Made by a program: the position numbers and the translations under genes
The notes under the pieces: model-generated
Database searches by the model: none
What the model saw: the letters and a program-made list of their open reading frames with translations, nothing else
Told to the model about the DNA's origin: nothing
Assembly (NCBI RefSeq): GCF_018070575.1
Contig: NZ_JAGPXN010000023.1
Coordinates: 27,817-91,816, forward strand
Reading direction: 5' to 3'
Length of the DNA: 64,000 nt
Source of the DNA: Micromonospora sp. C31
GTDB taxonomy: Bacteria > Actinomycetota > Actinomycetes > Mycobacteriales > Micromonosporaceae
Part shown: positions 17,273-26,566 of the stretch, in pieces
Layout of the letters: each line of letters opens with the position of its first letter
Numbering within the stretch: the stretch's first letter is position 1

Positions 17273-18907
17273 TCAGGACCGTTCGAACCAGGCCGCCGCG
17301 TCGACTCGGAGCAGGTGGCCGGAGCCCTGCCCGGTGAGCGGCTCGCTGGCGGCGATCGGTGCGCCGTACCCGTCGACGAGGGCCGGCGCACCGCTGATGT
17401 TGACCACGCAGGTCAGCACGGTGTCGCCGGCGGTGCGGCTGAAGGCGAGCACGCCCGGCCCGGCCTCCAACCAGGTGACTTCGCCCGCGTCGGCGGCCAG
17501 CGCCGGGTGCTCCCGGCGGATCCGCAGCGCGGTGCGGTACAGCTCCAGCGTCGAACCGGGCACGCCGCTCTGGGCGGCGACCGAGAGGGCCCGCCAGGTC
17601 GCCGGGGCCGGCAGCCAGCTCAGCTCGCTGCCGGCGGGCCCGAAGCCGTACGGGGCCAGCTCGCCGCTCCACGGGATCGGCACCCGGCAGCCGTCGCGGC
17701 TCTCGCCGGTGCGTAGGAACGCCGGGTCCTGACGCAGCTCGTCCGGCAGGTCGAGCACCTCCGGCAGGCCCAGTTCCTCGCCCTGGTAGAGGTAGGCGCA
17801 GCCGGGCAGGGCGAGCATCAGCAGGGTGGCGGCACGCGCCCGGCGCAGCCCCTCGGCGCCGTCGCCGTAGCGGGTCACGTGCCGCTGCTTGTCGTGGTTG
17901 GAGAGCACCCAGGTGGTGGGCGCGCCGACGATGGTCGACTCGGCGAGCGCGGTGTCGATGACCTTGCGGAACGAGTCGGCGGACCAGGTCGCGTCGAGGA
18001 AGTCGAAGCTGAACGCCTGGTGCAGCTCGTCGGGGCCGATGTAGCGGGCGAGGCGCTGCGGGGTCTCGGCCCACGCCTCGGCCACCGCCATCCGGCCGCC
18101 CGGGTAGCTGTCCAGGATCGGCCGCCAGGCGCGGTAGATGTCGTGCACCTCGTCCTGGTCGAAGTAGGGGAGCCGGCCCTTGCCGAGCAGTTCCGCCTGA
18201 CGCTGGCCGGTGGTCATGGAGTTGAACCCCACGTCCGGCAGCCCCTCGGCCTTGATCATGCCGTGCGCCACGTCGATCCGGAAACCGTCGACGCCCCGGT
18301 CGAGCCAGAAACGCAGGACGCCCTCGAACTCGGCGCGTACCTCCGGGTGCCGCCAGTTCAGGTCCGGCTGGGCCGGGTCGAACAGGTGCAGGTACCACTG
18401 GCCGTCGTCGATCCGCGTCCAGGCGGGGCCGCCGAAGATGCTCTCCCAGTCGTTCGGGGGCAGCTCGCCGTTCGCACCCTTGCCCTCGGCGAAGAGGTAG
18501 CGCGCCCGCTCCGCGGAGCCTGGCCCGGCGGCCAGCGCCGCCTGGAACCACGGGTGCGCGCTGGAGGTGTGGTTGGGCACCAGGTCGACGATGATCCGCA
18601 GGCCGAGGGCGTGCGCGTCGGTGATCATCGCGTCGAAGTCCGCGAGGGTGCCGAACATCGGGTCGACGTCGCGGTAGTCGGCGACGTCGTACCCGCCGTC
18701 GATCATCGGGGAGGTGTAGAAGGGCGTCAGCCAGAGCGCGTCCACGCCGAGGTCGTGCAGGTACGGCAGGCGCTCCCGGATGCCCTGGAGGTCGCCGACG
18801 CCGTCGCCGTTCGAGTCGGCGAAGCTGCGTACGTAGACCTGGTAGACGACCGCGGAGCGCCACCAGTCGTCGTCGGAGGTCAGCGGCGAGGGGTTGCTGA
18901 CGGTCAT
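17273..18907 (-). CDS. GH13 alpha-glucosidase / oligo-1,6-glucosidase
   Basis: Hydrolyses the terminal alpha-glucosidic bonds of malto- or isomalto-oligosaccharides. The 544-residue intracellular enzyme has no signal peptide. It shows the GH13 conserved regions: DLVPNHTS, the nucleophile in GFRIDVAHG (about residue 209), the acid/base in VAEAWAE (about 275) and SNHDKQRH with the transition-state aspartate (about 337). The N-terminal WWRSAVVYQVYVRSFADSNGDG matches the alpha-glucosidase subgroup. The ATG at 18907 is chosen because the upstream open extension is low-complexity. A GCAAG/CTTGC dyad lies about 110 bases upstream, indicating control by the neighbouring LacI protein. Confidence 0.9.
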   Translation of the reverse strand: MTVSNPSPLTSDDDWWRSAVVYQVYVRSFADSNGDGVGDLQGIRERLPYLHDLGVDALWLTPFYTSPMIDGGYDVADYRDVDPMFGTLADFDAMITDAHALGLRIIVDLVPNHTSSAHPWFQAALAAGPGSAERARYLFAEGKGANGELPPNDWESIFGGPAWTRIDDGQWYLHLFDPAQPDLNWRHPEVRAEFEGVLRFWLDRGVDGFRIDVAHGMIKAEGLPDVGFNSMTTGQRQAELLGKGRLPYFDQDEVHDIYRAWRPILDSYPGGRMAVAEAWAETPQRLARYIGPDELHQAFSFDFLDATWSADSFRKVIDTALAESTIVGAPTTWVLSNHDKQRHVTRYGDGAEGLRRARAATLLMLALPGCAYLYQGEELGLPEVLDLPDELRQDPAFLRTGESRDGCRVPIPWSGELAPYGFGPAGSELSWLPAPATWRALSVAAQSGVPGSTLELYRTALRIRREHPALAADAGEVTWLEAGPGVLAFSRTAGDTVLTCVVNISGAPALVDGYGAPIAASEPLTGQGSGHLLRVDAAAWFERS

Positions 18908-19017
18908 CGGTGGCGTTCCCCGTTCTGTGGCGCGGGAGGGCGGCACCCGGCGCGGCGCGGGGTGCGGGGGCGGTGTCTGAGCAGAATGCCGCTCGCTACT
19001 GCAAGAGTCAAGCATTC

Positions 19018-19027
19018 CTTGCGCAAG
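19018..19027. promoter_or_regulatory. Putative LacI-family operator upstream of the GH13 glucosidase gene
   Basis: CTTGCGCAAG is a perfect 10-bp palindrome. Its half-sites CTTGC/GCAAG recur in the lacI-malE intergenic region at 20237-20263. A further GCAAG lies about 17 bases to the left. The position, between the regulator's stop and the start of the glucosidase gene read leftward, fits repression of that gene. Confidence 0.6.
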
Positions 19028-19127
19028 AAATGGTGTGGGTCACGGGGTGCCCTGACGGCGCGACCTGCGCGCCGAGGCCGGCGGCACCCACTGCCGGCGC
19101 CCGCCCGGTCCTCCGCAGCGCGGGCGG

Positions 19128-20216
19128 TCAGGCCGGAACGGCAAGTGCGGGTGGGGCCGGGCGCTGCCGCGTCGAGCCGCCCGATGCCGGGCGTGCGGCG
19201 TCGGCGGGGGCGACGGCGGTGGAGCCGCGCACCACCAGCTCCGGGCGGAACAGGTACTCCGAGTTCGGGGCGGCGTGCCCGTTGATCTCGTCGACCAGGG
19301 CCCGGACGGCGGCGACGGCCATCGCGGCCACCGGCTGGCGCATGGTGGTCAGCGGCGGGTCGGTGAAGGCCATCAGCGGGGAGTCGTCGTAGCCGACCAC
19401 CGACAGTTCCCCCGGCACGGACATGCCGCGCTGCCGGGCGGCCCGGATCGCGCCGAGCGCCATCAGGTCGGAGCCGCAGACGATGCCGGTGACGCCCCGG
19501 TCCAGCAGTCGGGCGGCGGCGGCCTCGCCGCCCTCCACCCCGAACAGGGAGAGCTCGGCCAGCTCGTCGAGGCCGGCCTCGTCGACGCCGACCAGCCGGC
19601 CCATCGCGGCCCGGAAGCCGGCCACCCGGCGCTGCACCGGCACGAACCGGTCCGGGCCGGTGATCAGGCCGATGCGGCGGTGTCCGAGCGCCACCAGGTG
19701 GGCCACGGCCAGCTCGGTGGCCTCGCCGTCGTCACAGGAGACGAAGGGCGCGGGAATGCCGGGCGCGTAACCGTTGATCAGCACGACGGGCAGCGGGCGG
19801 GCGATCAGGGCCCGGTAGCGGTCGTGGTTGGCGGCGGTGTCGGCGTGCAGGCCGGAGACGAAGACTATTCCGGAGACCTGCCGGTCCAGCAGCATCTCCA
19901 CGTACTCGTCCTCGGTGACCCCGCCGGCGGTCTGGGTGCAGAGCACGGGGGTGAAGCCGCTCTGCGCCAGGGTCGACTCGATCACCTGGGCGAAGGCGGG
20001 GAAGATCGGGTTGTCGAGTTCGGGGACCACCAGGCCCACGAGGCCGGCGCTGCGCTTGCGGAGCCGGGCGGGACGCTCGTAGCCGAGCACATCGAGGGCG
20101 GTCAGTACGGCCTGTCGGGTCTCGGGGGCCACACCCGGGCGGTCGTTGAGCACCCGCGACACCGTGGCCTCGCTGACTTCGGCCTGTTGGGCGATGTCGG
20201 ACAGTCGAGCGCGCAT
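19128..20216 (-). CDS. LacI family transcriptional regulator, probable maltose regulon repressor
   Basis: A 362-residue repressor. The N-terminal helix-turn-helix (residues 5-25, LSDIAQQAEVSEATVSRVLN) and hinge are followed by a periplasmic-binding-protein-like sugar domain with the usual VGLVVPELDNPIFPAFAQ start and GYDDSPLMAFTDPPLTT near the C-terminus. It is transcribed divergently from malEFG and lies next to a GH13 gene on its own strand, the arrangement of MalR in Streptomyces. The ligand is inferred to be maltose or a maltodextrin from context only. The dyads in its upstream region suggest autoregulation. Confidence 0.88.
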   Translation of the reverse strand: MRARLSDIAQQAEVSEATVSRVLNDRPGVAPETRQAVLTALDVLGYERPARLRKRSAGLVGLVVPELDNPIFPAFAQVIESTLAQSGFTPVLCTQTAGGVTEDEYVEMLLDRQVSGIVFVSGLHADTAANHDRYRALIARPLPVVLINGYAPGIPAPFVSCDDGEATELAVAHLVALGHRRIGLITGPDRFVPVQRRVAGFRAAMGRLVGVDEAGLDELAELSLFGVEGGEAAAARLLDRGVTGIVCGSDLMALGAIRAARQRGMSVPGELSVVGYDDSPLMAFTDPPLTTMRQPVAAMAVAAVRALVDEINGHAAPNSEYLFRPELVVRGSTAVAPADAARPASGGSTRQRPAPPALAVPA

Positions 20217-20236
20217 GGGCGCACTTTAGCTCACCG

Positions 20237-20263
20237 GCAAGTTCTTGCGTACACTTCTGCAAG
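20237..20263. promoter_or_regulatory. Putative operator cluster between lacI-type gene and malE
   Basis: GCAAG-TT-CTTGC (20237-20248) is an inverted repeat with a two-base spacer. CTTGC at 20244-20248 also faces GCAAG at 20259-20263. Another CTTGC lies at about 20285 and a GCAAG half-site at 20343-20347. The divergent starts are at 20216 and 20417, so these sites are well placed to control both genes. The half-sites match the palindrome in front of the GH13 gene. Confidence 0.6.
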
Positions 20264-20416
20264 CCCTTCCATTCTCTGAAACCCCTTGCTAACGTCCCCG
20301 CAACACGCGAGAGCAGCGGCGCAGCACGCCGGGCGCCGGTTGGCAAGAAACCTACAGAGCTTCCACTGGCGGGATCGCCCTTCCCCCGGCGTGCCGCCAT
20401 GACGACAGGAGTACCG

Positions 20417-21670
20417 ATGCGCATCCGTACCGCGGGTGTGGTCGCCGTCCTCGGCCTGGCGCTCGCCGCCACCGGCTGCGGCAGCGACAGCAGCGACGAG
20501 CCGGCCGCGAAGGAATCCACCAAGGCCGCCACCGGCGGCAAGCTGGTGATCTGGGCCGACGACAAGCGGGCCGCCGCCCTCAAGCCGTTCGGCGAGAAGT
20601 TCGGCCAGGAGAACGGCGTCACCGTCGAGGTCCAGGCCGTCTCCAAGGACCTGCAGACCAACTTCGTCACCGCCTCGCAGCAGGGCAGCGGCCCGGACGT
20701 CGTGGTCGGCGCGCACGACTGGATCGGCAACCTGGTGCAGAACGGCGCCATCGACCCGGTCCAGCTCGCCGCCGAGCAGAAGAGCGCGTTCAACGAGACC
20801 GCCGTCAAGGCCGTGACCTTCAACGGCCAGCTCTACGGCGTGCCCTACGCCATGGAGAACCTGGCGCTGATCCGCAACACCGAGCTGGCCCCCGAGGCGC
20901 CGAAGACCATCGAGGACCTGGTCGCCGCCGGCAAGAAGCTCAAGGCCGAGAAGAAGGCCAGCGAGATCCTCTGCCTGCAGTCCGGCCAGAACGGCGACGC
21001 CTACCACATCTACCCGCTCTACAGCTCGGCCGGTGGATACCTCTTCGGCACCGCCGCCAACGGCGACTACGACCCGAAGGACCTGGGCGTGGGCAAGCCG
21101 GAGTCGATCGCGGCGTTCCAGAAGATCGCCAAGCTCGGTGAGAAGGGCGAGGGCGCGCTCAAGCGTTCGATCACCCCCGAGAACTCGATCGCCACGTTCA
21201 CCGGCAAGAAGTGCGCCTACCTCGTCTCCGGCCCGTGGGCCATCGCGGACGCCAAGAAGGCCAACATCTCCTACGACATCTCCCCGGTCCCCGGCTTCGC
21301 CGGTGGCAAGGAGGCCCAGCCGTTCGTGGGCGTCCAGTCCTTCTACGTCGCCGCCAAGGGCAAGAACAAGGCCCTGGCCCAGGAGTTCGTGGCCAACCAC
21401 GTCACCACCCCCGAGCTGGCCGTGGCGCTCTACAACGCCGAGCCCCGCCCGCCGGCGCTGACCGCCGCCCTCGACCAGGTCAAGGGCACCGACCCGGACC
21501 TGGCCAAGTTCCAGGAGGCCGGCAAGAACGGCCAGGTGCTCCCGGCGATCCCGGCCATGGCCGCGATCTGGGACCCGTTCGGCAAGGCGGAGGCCGCCAT
21601 CATCGGCGGCGCCGACCCGGCCAAGACGATCACCGCAGCCGGTAAGACGATCTCCGGCCAGATCAAGTAA
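20417..21670 (+). CDS. malE: Maltose/maltodextrin ABC transporter substrate-binding lipoprotein
   Basis: A 417-residue lipoprotein. The signal peptide is followed by a lipobox LAATGC with the modified cysteine at residue 21, then a Ser/Asp/Lys-rich linker and a family 1 solute-binding fold starting KLVIWADDKRAAALKPF. Motifs such as LYGVPYAMENLALIRN and KKCAYLVSGPWAI match MalE-type proteins. The ATG at 20417 has AGGAG at 20407-20411. It is the first gene of malE-malF-malG, with the malF start inside its stop region (TAATG). Confidence 0.93.
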   Translation: MRIRTAGVVAVLGLALAATGCGSDSSDEPAAKESTKAATGGKLVIWADDKRAAALKPFGEKFGQENGVTVEVQAVSKDLQTNFVTASQQGSGPDVVVGAHDWIGNLVQNGAIDPVQLAAEQKSAFNETAVKAVTFNGQLYGVPYAMENLALIRNTELAPEAPKTIEDLVAAGKKLKAEKKASEILCLQSGQNGDAYHIYPLYSSAGGYLFGTAANGDYDPKDLGVGKPESIAAFQKIAKLGEKGEGALKRSITPENSIATFTGKKCAYLVSGPWAIADAKKANISYDISPVPGFAGGKEAQPFVGVQSFYVAAKGKNKALAQEFVANHVTTPELAVALYNAEPRPPALTAALDQVKGTDPDLAKFQEAGKNGQVLPAIPAMAAIWDPFGKAEAAIIGGADPAKTITAAGKTISGQIK

Positions 21671-23310
21671 TGAGCACGTCGCTGTCCGGCCCGGGGGCTG
21701 CCACACAGCCCCCGGGCCGGGGGCCCCTCCGGTCCGGGTCCCCGCGCAAGCCCCGTACGGCGCGGAACCACGCGCCGATCACCCTGACCGGCCTGCTCGT
21801 CAAGGTGGTCCTGCTCGGCCTGGTGGCCGGAATCGCGATCTGGGCGGCCTTCCCGCTCGTCGAGGCCGAGCTCTGGGGCGGACTGGCGATCCTGCTGGCG
21901 ACCACCGCCGGCCTGTTCTACCTCTACCTGTCCCCCCGGCACATCCCCGGCAAGTACCTGATCCCGGGCACGCTCTTCCTGGTGGCGTTCCAGATCCTCC
22001 CGGTGCTCTACACCGTGAGCACCGCCTTCACGAACTTCGGCGACGGCCACCGGGGCAGCAAGGACGACGCCATCGTCGCCATCCAGAGCGGCTCGGTGAA
22101 ACAGGTCCCCGGTTCGATCCAGTACCCGCTGACCGTCGCCACCAAGGGCGACCCGGCCACCGGCGCGCTGGTCTTCCTGGTCACCGACCCCACGACGAAC
22201 ACCGTCTCCGTCGGCGACACCGAGGGTCTGCGTCAACTCGACGCCGGCAGCGTCACCGTCGCCCCGGGCGGCAAGGTCACCGCCGCCGAGGGCTACCAGA
22301 TCCTCAACTTCGGCGAGGCCAGCAACCGGAGCAGGGACATCACCGGGCTGGTGGTGCCGACGTCCGGGGGCGCGCTGCGCTCGTCCGGCCTGTCGCGCGC
22401 CTACGAGGGCAAGGCGATCCGGGCGTACGACGCGGGCTGCGACTGCATCCGCGACAGCGAGACCGGAAAGACCTGGACCGCCGACGATTCCGCCGGGTCC
22501 TTCGTGACCGCGGACGGCGAGGCGCTGGCCCAGGGCTGGAAGGTCAACGTCGGGCTGCGGAACTTCTCGGACGTGCTCACCGACCCGGCCATCTCCGGTC
22601 CGTTCTTCGGCACGCTGATCTGGAACTTCGCCTTCGCGCTCGGCTCCACCGGCTTCACGTTCCTGCTCGGCATGGGCATCGCGCTGGCGCTGCACTCGCC
22701 CCGGATGCGCGGCACCAACTTCTACCGGGTGCTGCTGATCCTGCCGTACGCCATGCCGTCGTTCGCGATGCTGCTGGTCTGGCGGGACATGTTCAACACC
22801 GACTTCGGCCTGATCAACAACCTCTTCGGGCTGGGGGTGGACTGGTTCGGTGAGACCTGGTCGGCCCGGCTCGCGGTGCTGCTGGTGCAGCTCTGGCTCG
22901 GCTACCCGTACATGTTCCTGGTGACCACCGGCGCGTTGCAGGCCATCCCGCGCGAGCTGACCGAGGCCACCGCGGTCGACGGGGCGTCGCCCTTCCAGTC
23001 GTTCCGCGCGGTGACCCTGCCGCTGCTGCTGGTGGCGATCTCGCCGCTGCTGATCGCGTCGTTCGCGTACAACTTCAACAACTTCAACGCGGTCTACTTC
23101 GTCACCGAGGGCGGGCCCTTCCCGGCGGACAACCCGACGGCCGGTGCCACCGACCTGCTGATCACCTACACCTACCGGCTGGCCTTCGGCGCCCAGGGTG
23201 CCGAGTACGGCCTGGCCGCCGCCGTCTCGATCTTCATCTTCACGATCGTGGCGACGGTGTCGGCGATCAGCTTCTCCCGGACCCGCAAGCAGGAGGAGGT
23301 GTACTCGTGA
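21670..23310 (+). CDS. malF: Maltose ABC transporter permease MalF
   Basis: A 546-residue inner-membrane permease. The N-terminal 60 residues are Pro/Gly/Arg-rich. Two or three helices follow, then a large extracytoplasmic region (about residues 120-300) that corresponds to the MalF P2 loop contacting the binding protein, then the permease core with the EAA motif EATAVDGASPFQSF near residue 431. Its stop overlaps malG. Family knowledge: it forms a heterodimer with MalG and is energised by a MalK/MsiK-type ATPase, which is not encoded here. Confidence 0.93.
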   Translation: MSTSLSGPGAATQPPGRGPLRSGSPRKPRTARNHAPITLTGLLVKVVLLGLVAGIAIWAAFPLVEAELWGGLAILLATTAGLFYLYLSPRHIPGKYLIPGTLFLVAFQILPVLYTVSTAFTNFGDGHRGSKDDAIVAIQSGSVKQVPGSIQYPLTVATKGDPATGALVFLVTDPTTNTVSVGDTEGLRQLDAGSVTVAPGGKVTAAEGYQILNFGEASNRSRDITGLVVPTSGGALRSSGLSRAYEGKAIRAYDAGCDCIRDSETGKTWTADDSAGSFVTADGEALAQGWKVNVGLRNFSDVLTDPAISGPFFGTLIWNFAFALGSTGFTFLLGMGIALALHSPRMRGTNFYRVLLILPYAMPSFAMLLVWRDMFNTDFGLINNLFGLGVDWFGETWSARLAVLLVQLWLGYPYMFLVTTGALQAIPRELTEATAVDGASPFQSFRAVTLPLLLVAISPLLIASFAYNFNNFNAVYFVTEGGPFPADNPTAGATDLLITYTYRLAFGAQGAEYGLAAAVSIFIFTIVATVSAISFSRTRKQEEVYS

Positions 23311-24206
23311 GCACCCACGCGGACGCGCCCGTCGCCAACCGCAACGCGACCGCAAGGTCGAGGAACCGCTGGTTCGCCCAGGTGGGGTGGCGGCACCTGG
23401 TCGGGGCGCTGGCGGTGGCGTTCAGCCTCTTCCCGATCCTGTTCGTCCTCTCGGCGGCGCTCAACCCGCTCGGCACGCTCTCCTCCACGGAACTCGTGCC
23501 GACCGGCGCCTCGCTGGAGAACTTCACCAACCTGTTCGAGCGGACCGCGTTCGGCCGCTGGTTCCTCAACTCGCTGCTCCTGGCCGGGGTGGCCAGCTTC
23601 GCGTCGATCTTCCTGTCGGCGCTGGCGGCGTACGCCTTCTCCCGGATGCGCTTCGCCGGGCGCCGGGTCGGGCTGCTCTCCCTGCTGTTGATCCAGATGT
23701 TCCCGCAGTTCCTGGCGATCGTGGCGATCTTCCTGATCTTCACGAAGGTCACCGACCTGTGGCCGGTGATCGGCTTCAACACCCCGTGGGGCCTCTTCCT
23801 GCTCTACATGGGCGCCGCCCTCGGCGCGAACACCTGGCTGATGAAGGGCTTCTTCGACACCCTGCCGAAGGAACTGGACGAGTCCGCCACGGTGGACGGC
23901 GCCTCACACGCCCAGATCTTCTTCCGGATCATGCTGCCGCTGGTGGCGCCGATCCTGGCGGTGACCGGCCTGCTCGCCTTCATCGGCTCGATCAACGAGT
24001 TCGTGATCGCCAACGTGTTCCTCACCGACACCGACTCGAAGACCCTCGCGGTCGGCATGTTCGGCCTGGTGGCCGGTGAGCGCAACAACAACTTCGGGAT
24101 CTTCGCGGCGGGCACCCTGCTCACCGCCATCCCGACGGTGCTGGTGTTCCAGATCCTCCAGCGCTACATCGTCAACGGCCTCACGGCCGGAGCCGTCAAG
24201 GGCTGA
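23307..24206 (+). CDS. malG: Maltose ABC transporter permease MalG
   Basis: A 299-residue permease with six membrane segments and the EAA loop ELDESATVDGASHAQIF near residues 189-205. The GTG start at 23307 overlaps the malF stop (GTGA). It completes the malEFG operon. No ATP-binding subunit gene follows; in actinomycetes such transporters usually share the distant MsiK ATPase, which I infer here. Confidence 0.93.
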   Translation: MSTHADAPVANRNATARSRNRWFAQVGWRHLVGALAVAFSLFPILFVLSAALNPLGTLSSTELVPTGASLENFTNLFERTAFGRWFLNSLLLAGVASFASIFLSALAAYAFSRMRFAGRRVGLLSLLLIQMFPQFLAIVAIFLIFTKVTDLWPVIGFNTPWGLFLLYMGAALGANTWLMKGFFDTLPKELDESATVDGASHAQIFFRIMLPLVAPILAVTGLLAFIGSINEFVIANVFLTDTDSKTLAVGMFGLVAGERNNNFGIFAAGTLLTAIPTVLVFQILQRYIVNGLTAGAVKG

Positions 24207-24264
24207 AGCAGAGCTGCGGCAAGGGCGTCGGCGTCCGACGTACACCGGAGCAGTCACGGATCGA

Positions 24265-24294
24265 CCGCCGCGGTCGGGGAACCGGCCGCGGCGG
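24265..24294 (+). terminator. Hairpin between malG and the GH13 gene
   Basis: CCGCCGCGGTC (24265-24275) pairs with GGCCGCGGCGG (24284-24294), one G-U pair, with an eight-base loop. A pyrimidine stretch with TTTCTCTC follows at about 24302-24310. It could end or attenuate transcription from malEFG before the downstream GH13 gene, which begins 46 bases further on. Confidence 0.45.
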
Positions 24295-24339
24295 GAGACC
24301 CCTTTCTCTCCCCGTCCGACCGACGCGAAAGGCGCCACC

Positions 24340-26151
24340 ATGTCCCTGTCGCCGCACCACGACGGCTCCGCCCTGTACGTCCCCGAGCAGGAACCCGCCC
24401 TCGGCGACGTCGTCGACGTGTTCGTCCGGGTGCCGACCACCGCAGGCGTACGGCAGGTGCACGCGCGCACCACCGGCGACGGCGAGCCCCGGTTCACCGA
24501 GGCGGTCGTCGACCGCGTCGACGGCGGCGACGTCTGGTGGCGGGTCGCCGTCGAGGCCCGCAACCCGGTCAGCAACTACCGGTTCATGCTCACCGGCAGC
24601 CGCGGCTACCGATGGTTGAACGCCACCGGGGTGGTGCCCCACGACGTGCCCGACAACGCCGACTTCAAGCTGGTCACCCACGCCCCGCCGCCCGCCTGGG
24701 CCCGCGAGGCGGTGATCTACCAGATCTTCCCGGACCGCTTCGCCCGATCGGCCGCCGCCGAGGGCCGCGAGCTGCCGGACTGGGCGATCGGGTGCGACTG
24801 GGACACCCCGGTGATCGGGCGCGGCCCCGAGACGCCCCGGCAGTTCTACGGCGGCGACCTGGACGGCGTCACCGGGCGGCTGGACCACCTGGACCGCCTC
24901 GGCGTCAACACCGTCTACCTGACCCCGATCTTCCCGGCCCGCTCCAACCACCGCTACGACGCGGCCAGCTTCGACACCGTCGACCCGCTGCTCGGCGGGG
25001 ACGCCGCGCTGGCCCGCCTCGCCGACGCCGTACGCGCCCGGGGCTGGCGGCTGCTCGGCGACATCACCAGCAACCACACCGGCGACGCGCACGAGTGGTT
25101 CACCAGGGCGGCTGCCGACTCCTCGGCGCCCGAGCGGGGGCTGTACTACTTCGACGAGGTGACCGGGGACTACGAGTCCTGGAACGGGGTCAGGTCGCTG
25201 CCGAAGCTGAACTGGGGCAGCGCCGAGCTGCGCCGGCGCTTCGCCACCGCCGACGACTCGCTGCTGCGCCGCTGGCTGCGCCCGCCGTACGGGCTGGACG
25301 GCTGGCGGGTGGACGTGGCGAACATGACCGGGCGGCGGGGCGCCGACGCGTACACCCACGAGGTGGCGGCGCTGCTGCGCGAGGTGGTCGCCCAGACCCG
25401 GGCCGACGCCCTGCTGATGGCCGAGCACGGCCACGACCACACGGGCGACCTGGACCGCGACGGCTGGCACGGCACGATGAACTACGTCGGCTTCACCGAT
25501 CCCGTCTGGTCCTGGCTGCGGCACGGCGACGAGCCCGTGCCGAACTTCCTCGGCACCCCGGGCGGGGTGGTGCGCCGGCACGCGGACGCGGTGCTGGCCA
25601 CCATGAACGCCTACCGCTCGTTGGTCTCCTGGCGGTCGTACACCCACTCGTGGCAGCTGCTGGGGTCGCACGACTCGGCCCGGATCCGCACCGTGGTCGG
25701 CGACGCCGCCCGGCAGGAGGTCGCCGCCGGGCTGCTCGCCACCATGCCCGGCACCCCGATGATCTTCGCCGGTGACGAGCTGGGCCTGACCGGCAGCAAC
25801 GGCGAGGGCTCGCGTACCCCGATGCCGTGGCACCGGCCGGAGAGCTGGGACGCCTCGACGTTCGCCGCGTACCGCGCCCTGGTCGCGCTGCGCCGCGCGG
25901 AGCCCGCGCTGCGCCACGGCGGCCTGCGCTGGTTGCGCGCCGACGCGGACACGCTGGTCTTCCTGCGCGAGGCGCCGACCGGCACGGTGCTGGTGCTGGC
26001 CCGTCGCGCCGCCGGCGAGCCGCTGCGCCTGACCGGGCTGCGGCCGGCCGAGAACCTGTACGGGGGCGCCCCCGCCCTGCGCCCCGACGGCGACGGCGCG
26101 GTCAGCCTCCCGGCGGACGGCCCGACCTTCCAGGCCTGGCGCCTGACCTGA
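24340..26151 (+). CDS. GH13 neopullulanase/maltodextrin glucosidase-type enzyme
   Basis: A 603-residue intracellular glycoside hydrolase. Residues 1-120 form a beta-rich N-terminal domain like CBM34. The catalytic barrel starts WAREAVIYQIFPDRFARS and carries DITSNHTGD, the nucleophile in GWRVDVANMTG (about 324), the acid/base in LLMAEHGHDH (about 362) and LGSHDSARI (about 446). A short C-terminal beta domain follows. Enzymes of this group (neopullulanase, cyclomaltodextrinase, MalZ-like) trim imported maltodextrins, consistent with its place after malEFG. The ATG at 24340 has only a weak AAAGG upstream. The precise specificity cannot be read from sequence. Confidence 0.88.
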   Translation: MSLSPHHDGSALYVPEQEPALGDVVDVFVRVPTTAGVRQVHARTTGDGEPRFTEAVVDRVDGGDVWWRVAVEARNPVSNYRFMLTGSRGYRWLNATGVVPHDVPDNADFKLVTHAPPPAWAREAVIYQIFPDRFARSAAAEGRELPDWAIGCDWDTPVIGRGPETPRQFYGGDLDGVTGRLDHLDRLGVNTVYLTPIFPARSNHRYDAASFDTVDPLLGGDAALARLADAVRARGWRLLGDITSNHTGDAHEWFTRAAADSSAPERGLYYFDEVTGDYESWNGVRSLPKLNWGSAELRRRFATADDSLLRRWLRPPYGLDGWRVDVANMTGRRGADAYTHEVAALLREVVAQTRADALLMAEHGHDHTGDLDRDGWHGTMNYVGFTDPVWSWLRHGDEPVPNFLGTPGGVVRRHADAVLATMNAYRSLVSWRSYTHSWQLLGSHDSARIRTVVGDAARQEVAAGLLATMPGTPMIFAGDELGLTGSNGEGSRTPMPWHRPESWDASTFAAYRALVALRRAEPALRHGGLRWLRADADTLVFLREAPTGTVLVLARRAAGEPLRLTGLRPAENLYGGAPALRPDGDGAVSLPADGPTFQAWRLT

Positions 26152-26224
26152 CGGCGTAGTGGCGGGGCGGGACCCCTACCCGCCCGCTACTACGATCCGT
26201 CGTTGATGAGGGAGGATAGTGCAC

Positions 26225-26566
26225 GTGGAAGCTCTGAGACTGATACTTCGCTACGTTCACCTGATCGGGTTCGCCCTGCTGCTCGGCGGTGCGATCGTCC
26301 AGTACGTCAGCGGCAGGCTGCGGATCAACCCGGGCATGCTCTGGGGGGCCGCGATCATGCTGGCGACCGGGATCGGCCTCTCCGCTCCCCTGCGCGACGG
26401 CGACGAGCCGGACCCCGCGAAACTTGTTACCAAGTTGGTGCTCGCGATTCTGATCTTCGTCATGGTGTTCTTTTCCCGGAAGCGCGACGTGGTCAACCGG
26501 GGGCACTTCGGGGCGATCATCGCGTTGACCCTGGTCAACGCCGCGGTGGCCGTCTTCTGGCGATAG
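26225..26566 (+). CDS. Small integral membrane protein, unknown function
   Basis: About 113 residues with four predicted membrane helices, opening MEALRLILRYVHLIGFALLL. GGAGG at 26211-26215 lies nine bases from the GTG at 26225; the GTG at 26219 is too close to it but would add only two residues. The pattern LRYVHLIGFALLLGGAI resembles small membrane proteins that are widespread in actinomycetes and not characterised. It stands alone between the maltodextrin and nucleoside regions. Confidence 0.75.
   Translation: MEALRLILRYVHLIGFALLLGGAIVQYVSGRLRINPGMLWGAAIMLATGIGLSAPLRDGDEPDPAKLVTKLVLAILIFVMVFFSRKRDVVNRGHFGAIIALTLVNAAVAVFWR

Noticed and set aside
19123..19145. gcgggcggtcaggccgg, similar to the conserved hairpin loop
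   Set aside because: The match ends before the tgatccct half of the loop, there are no pairing arms, and it spans the 3' end of the LacI-type coding sequence on the opposite strand to the expected orientation.
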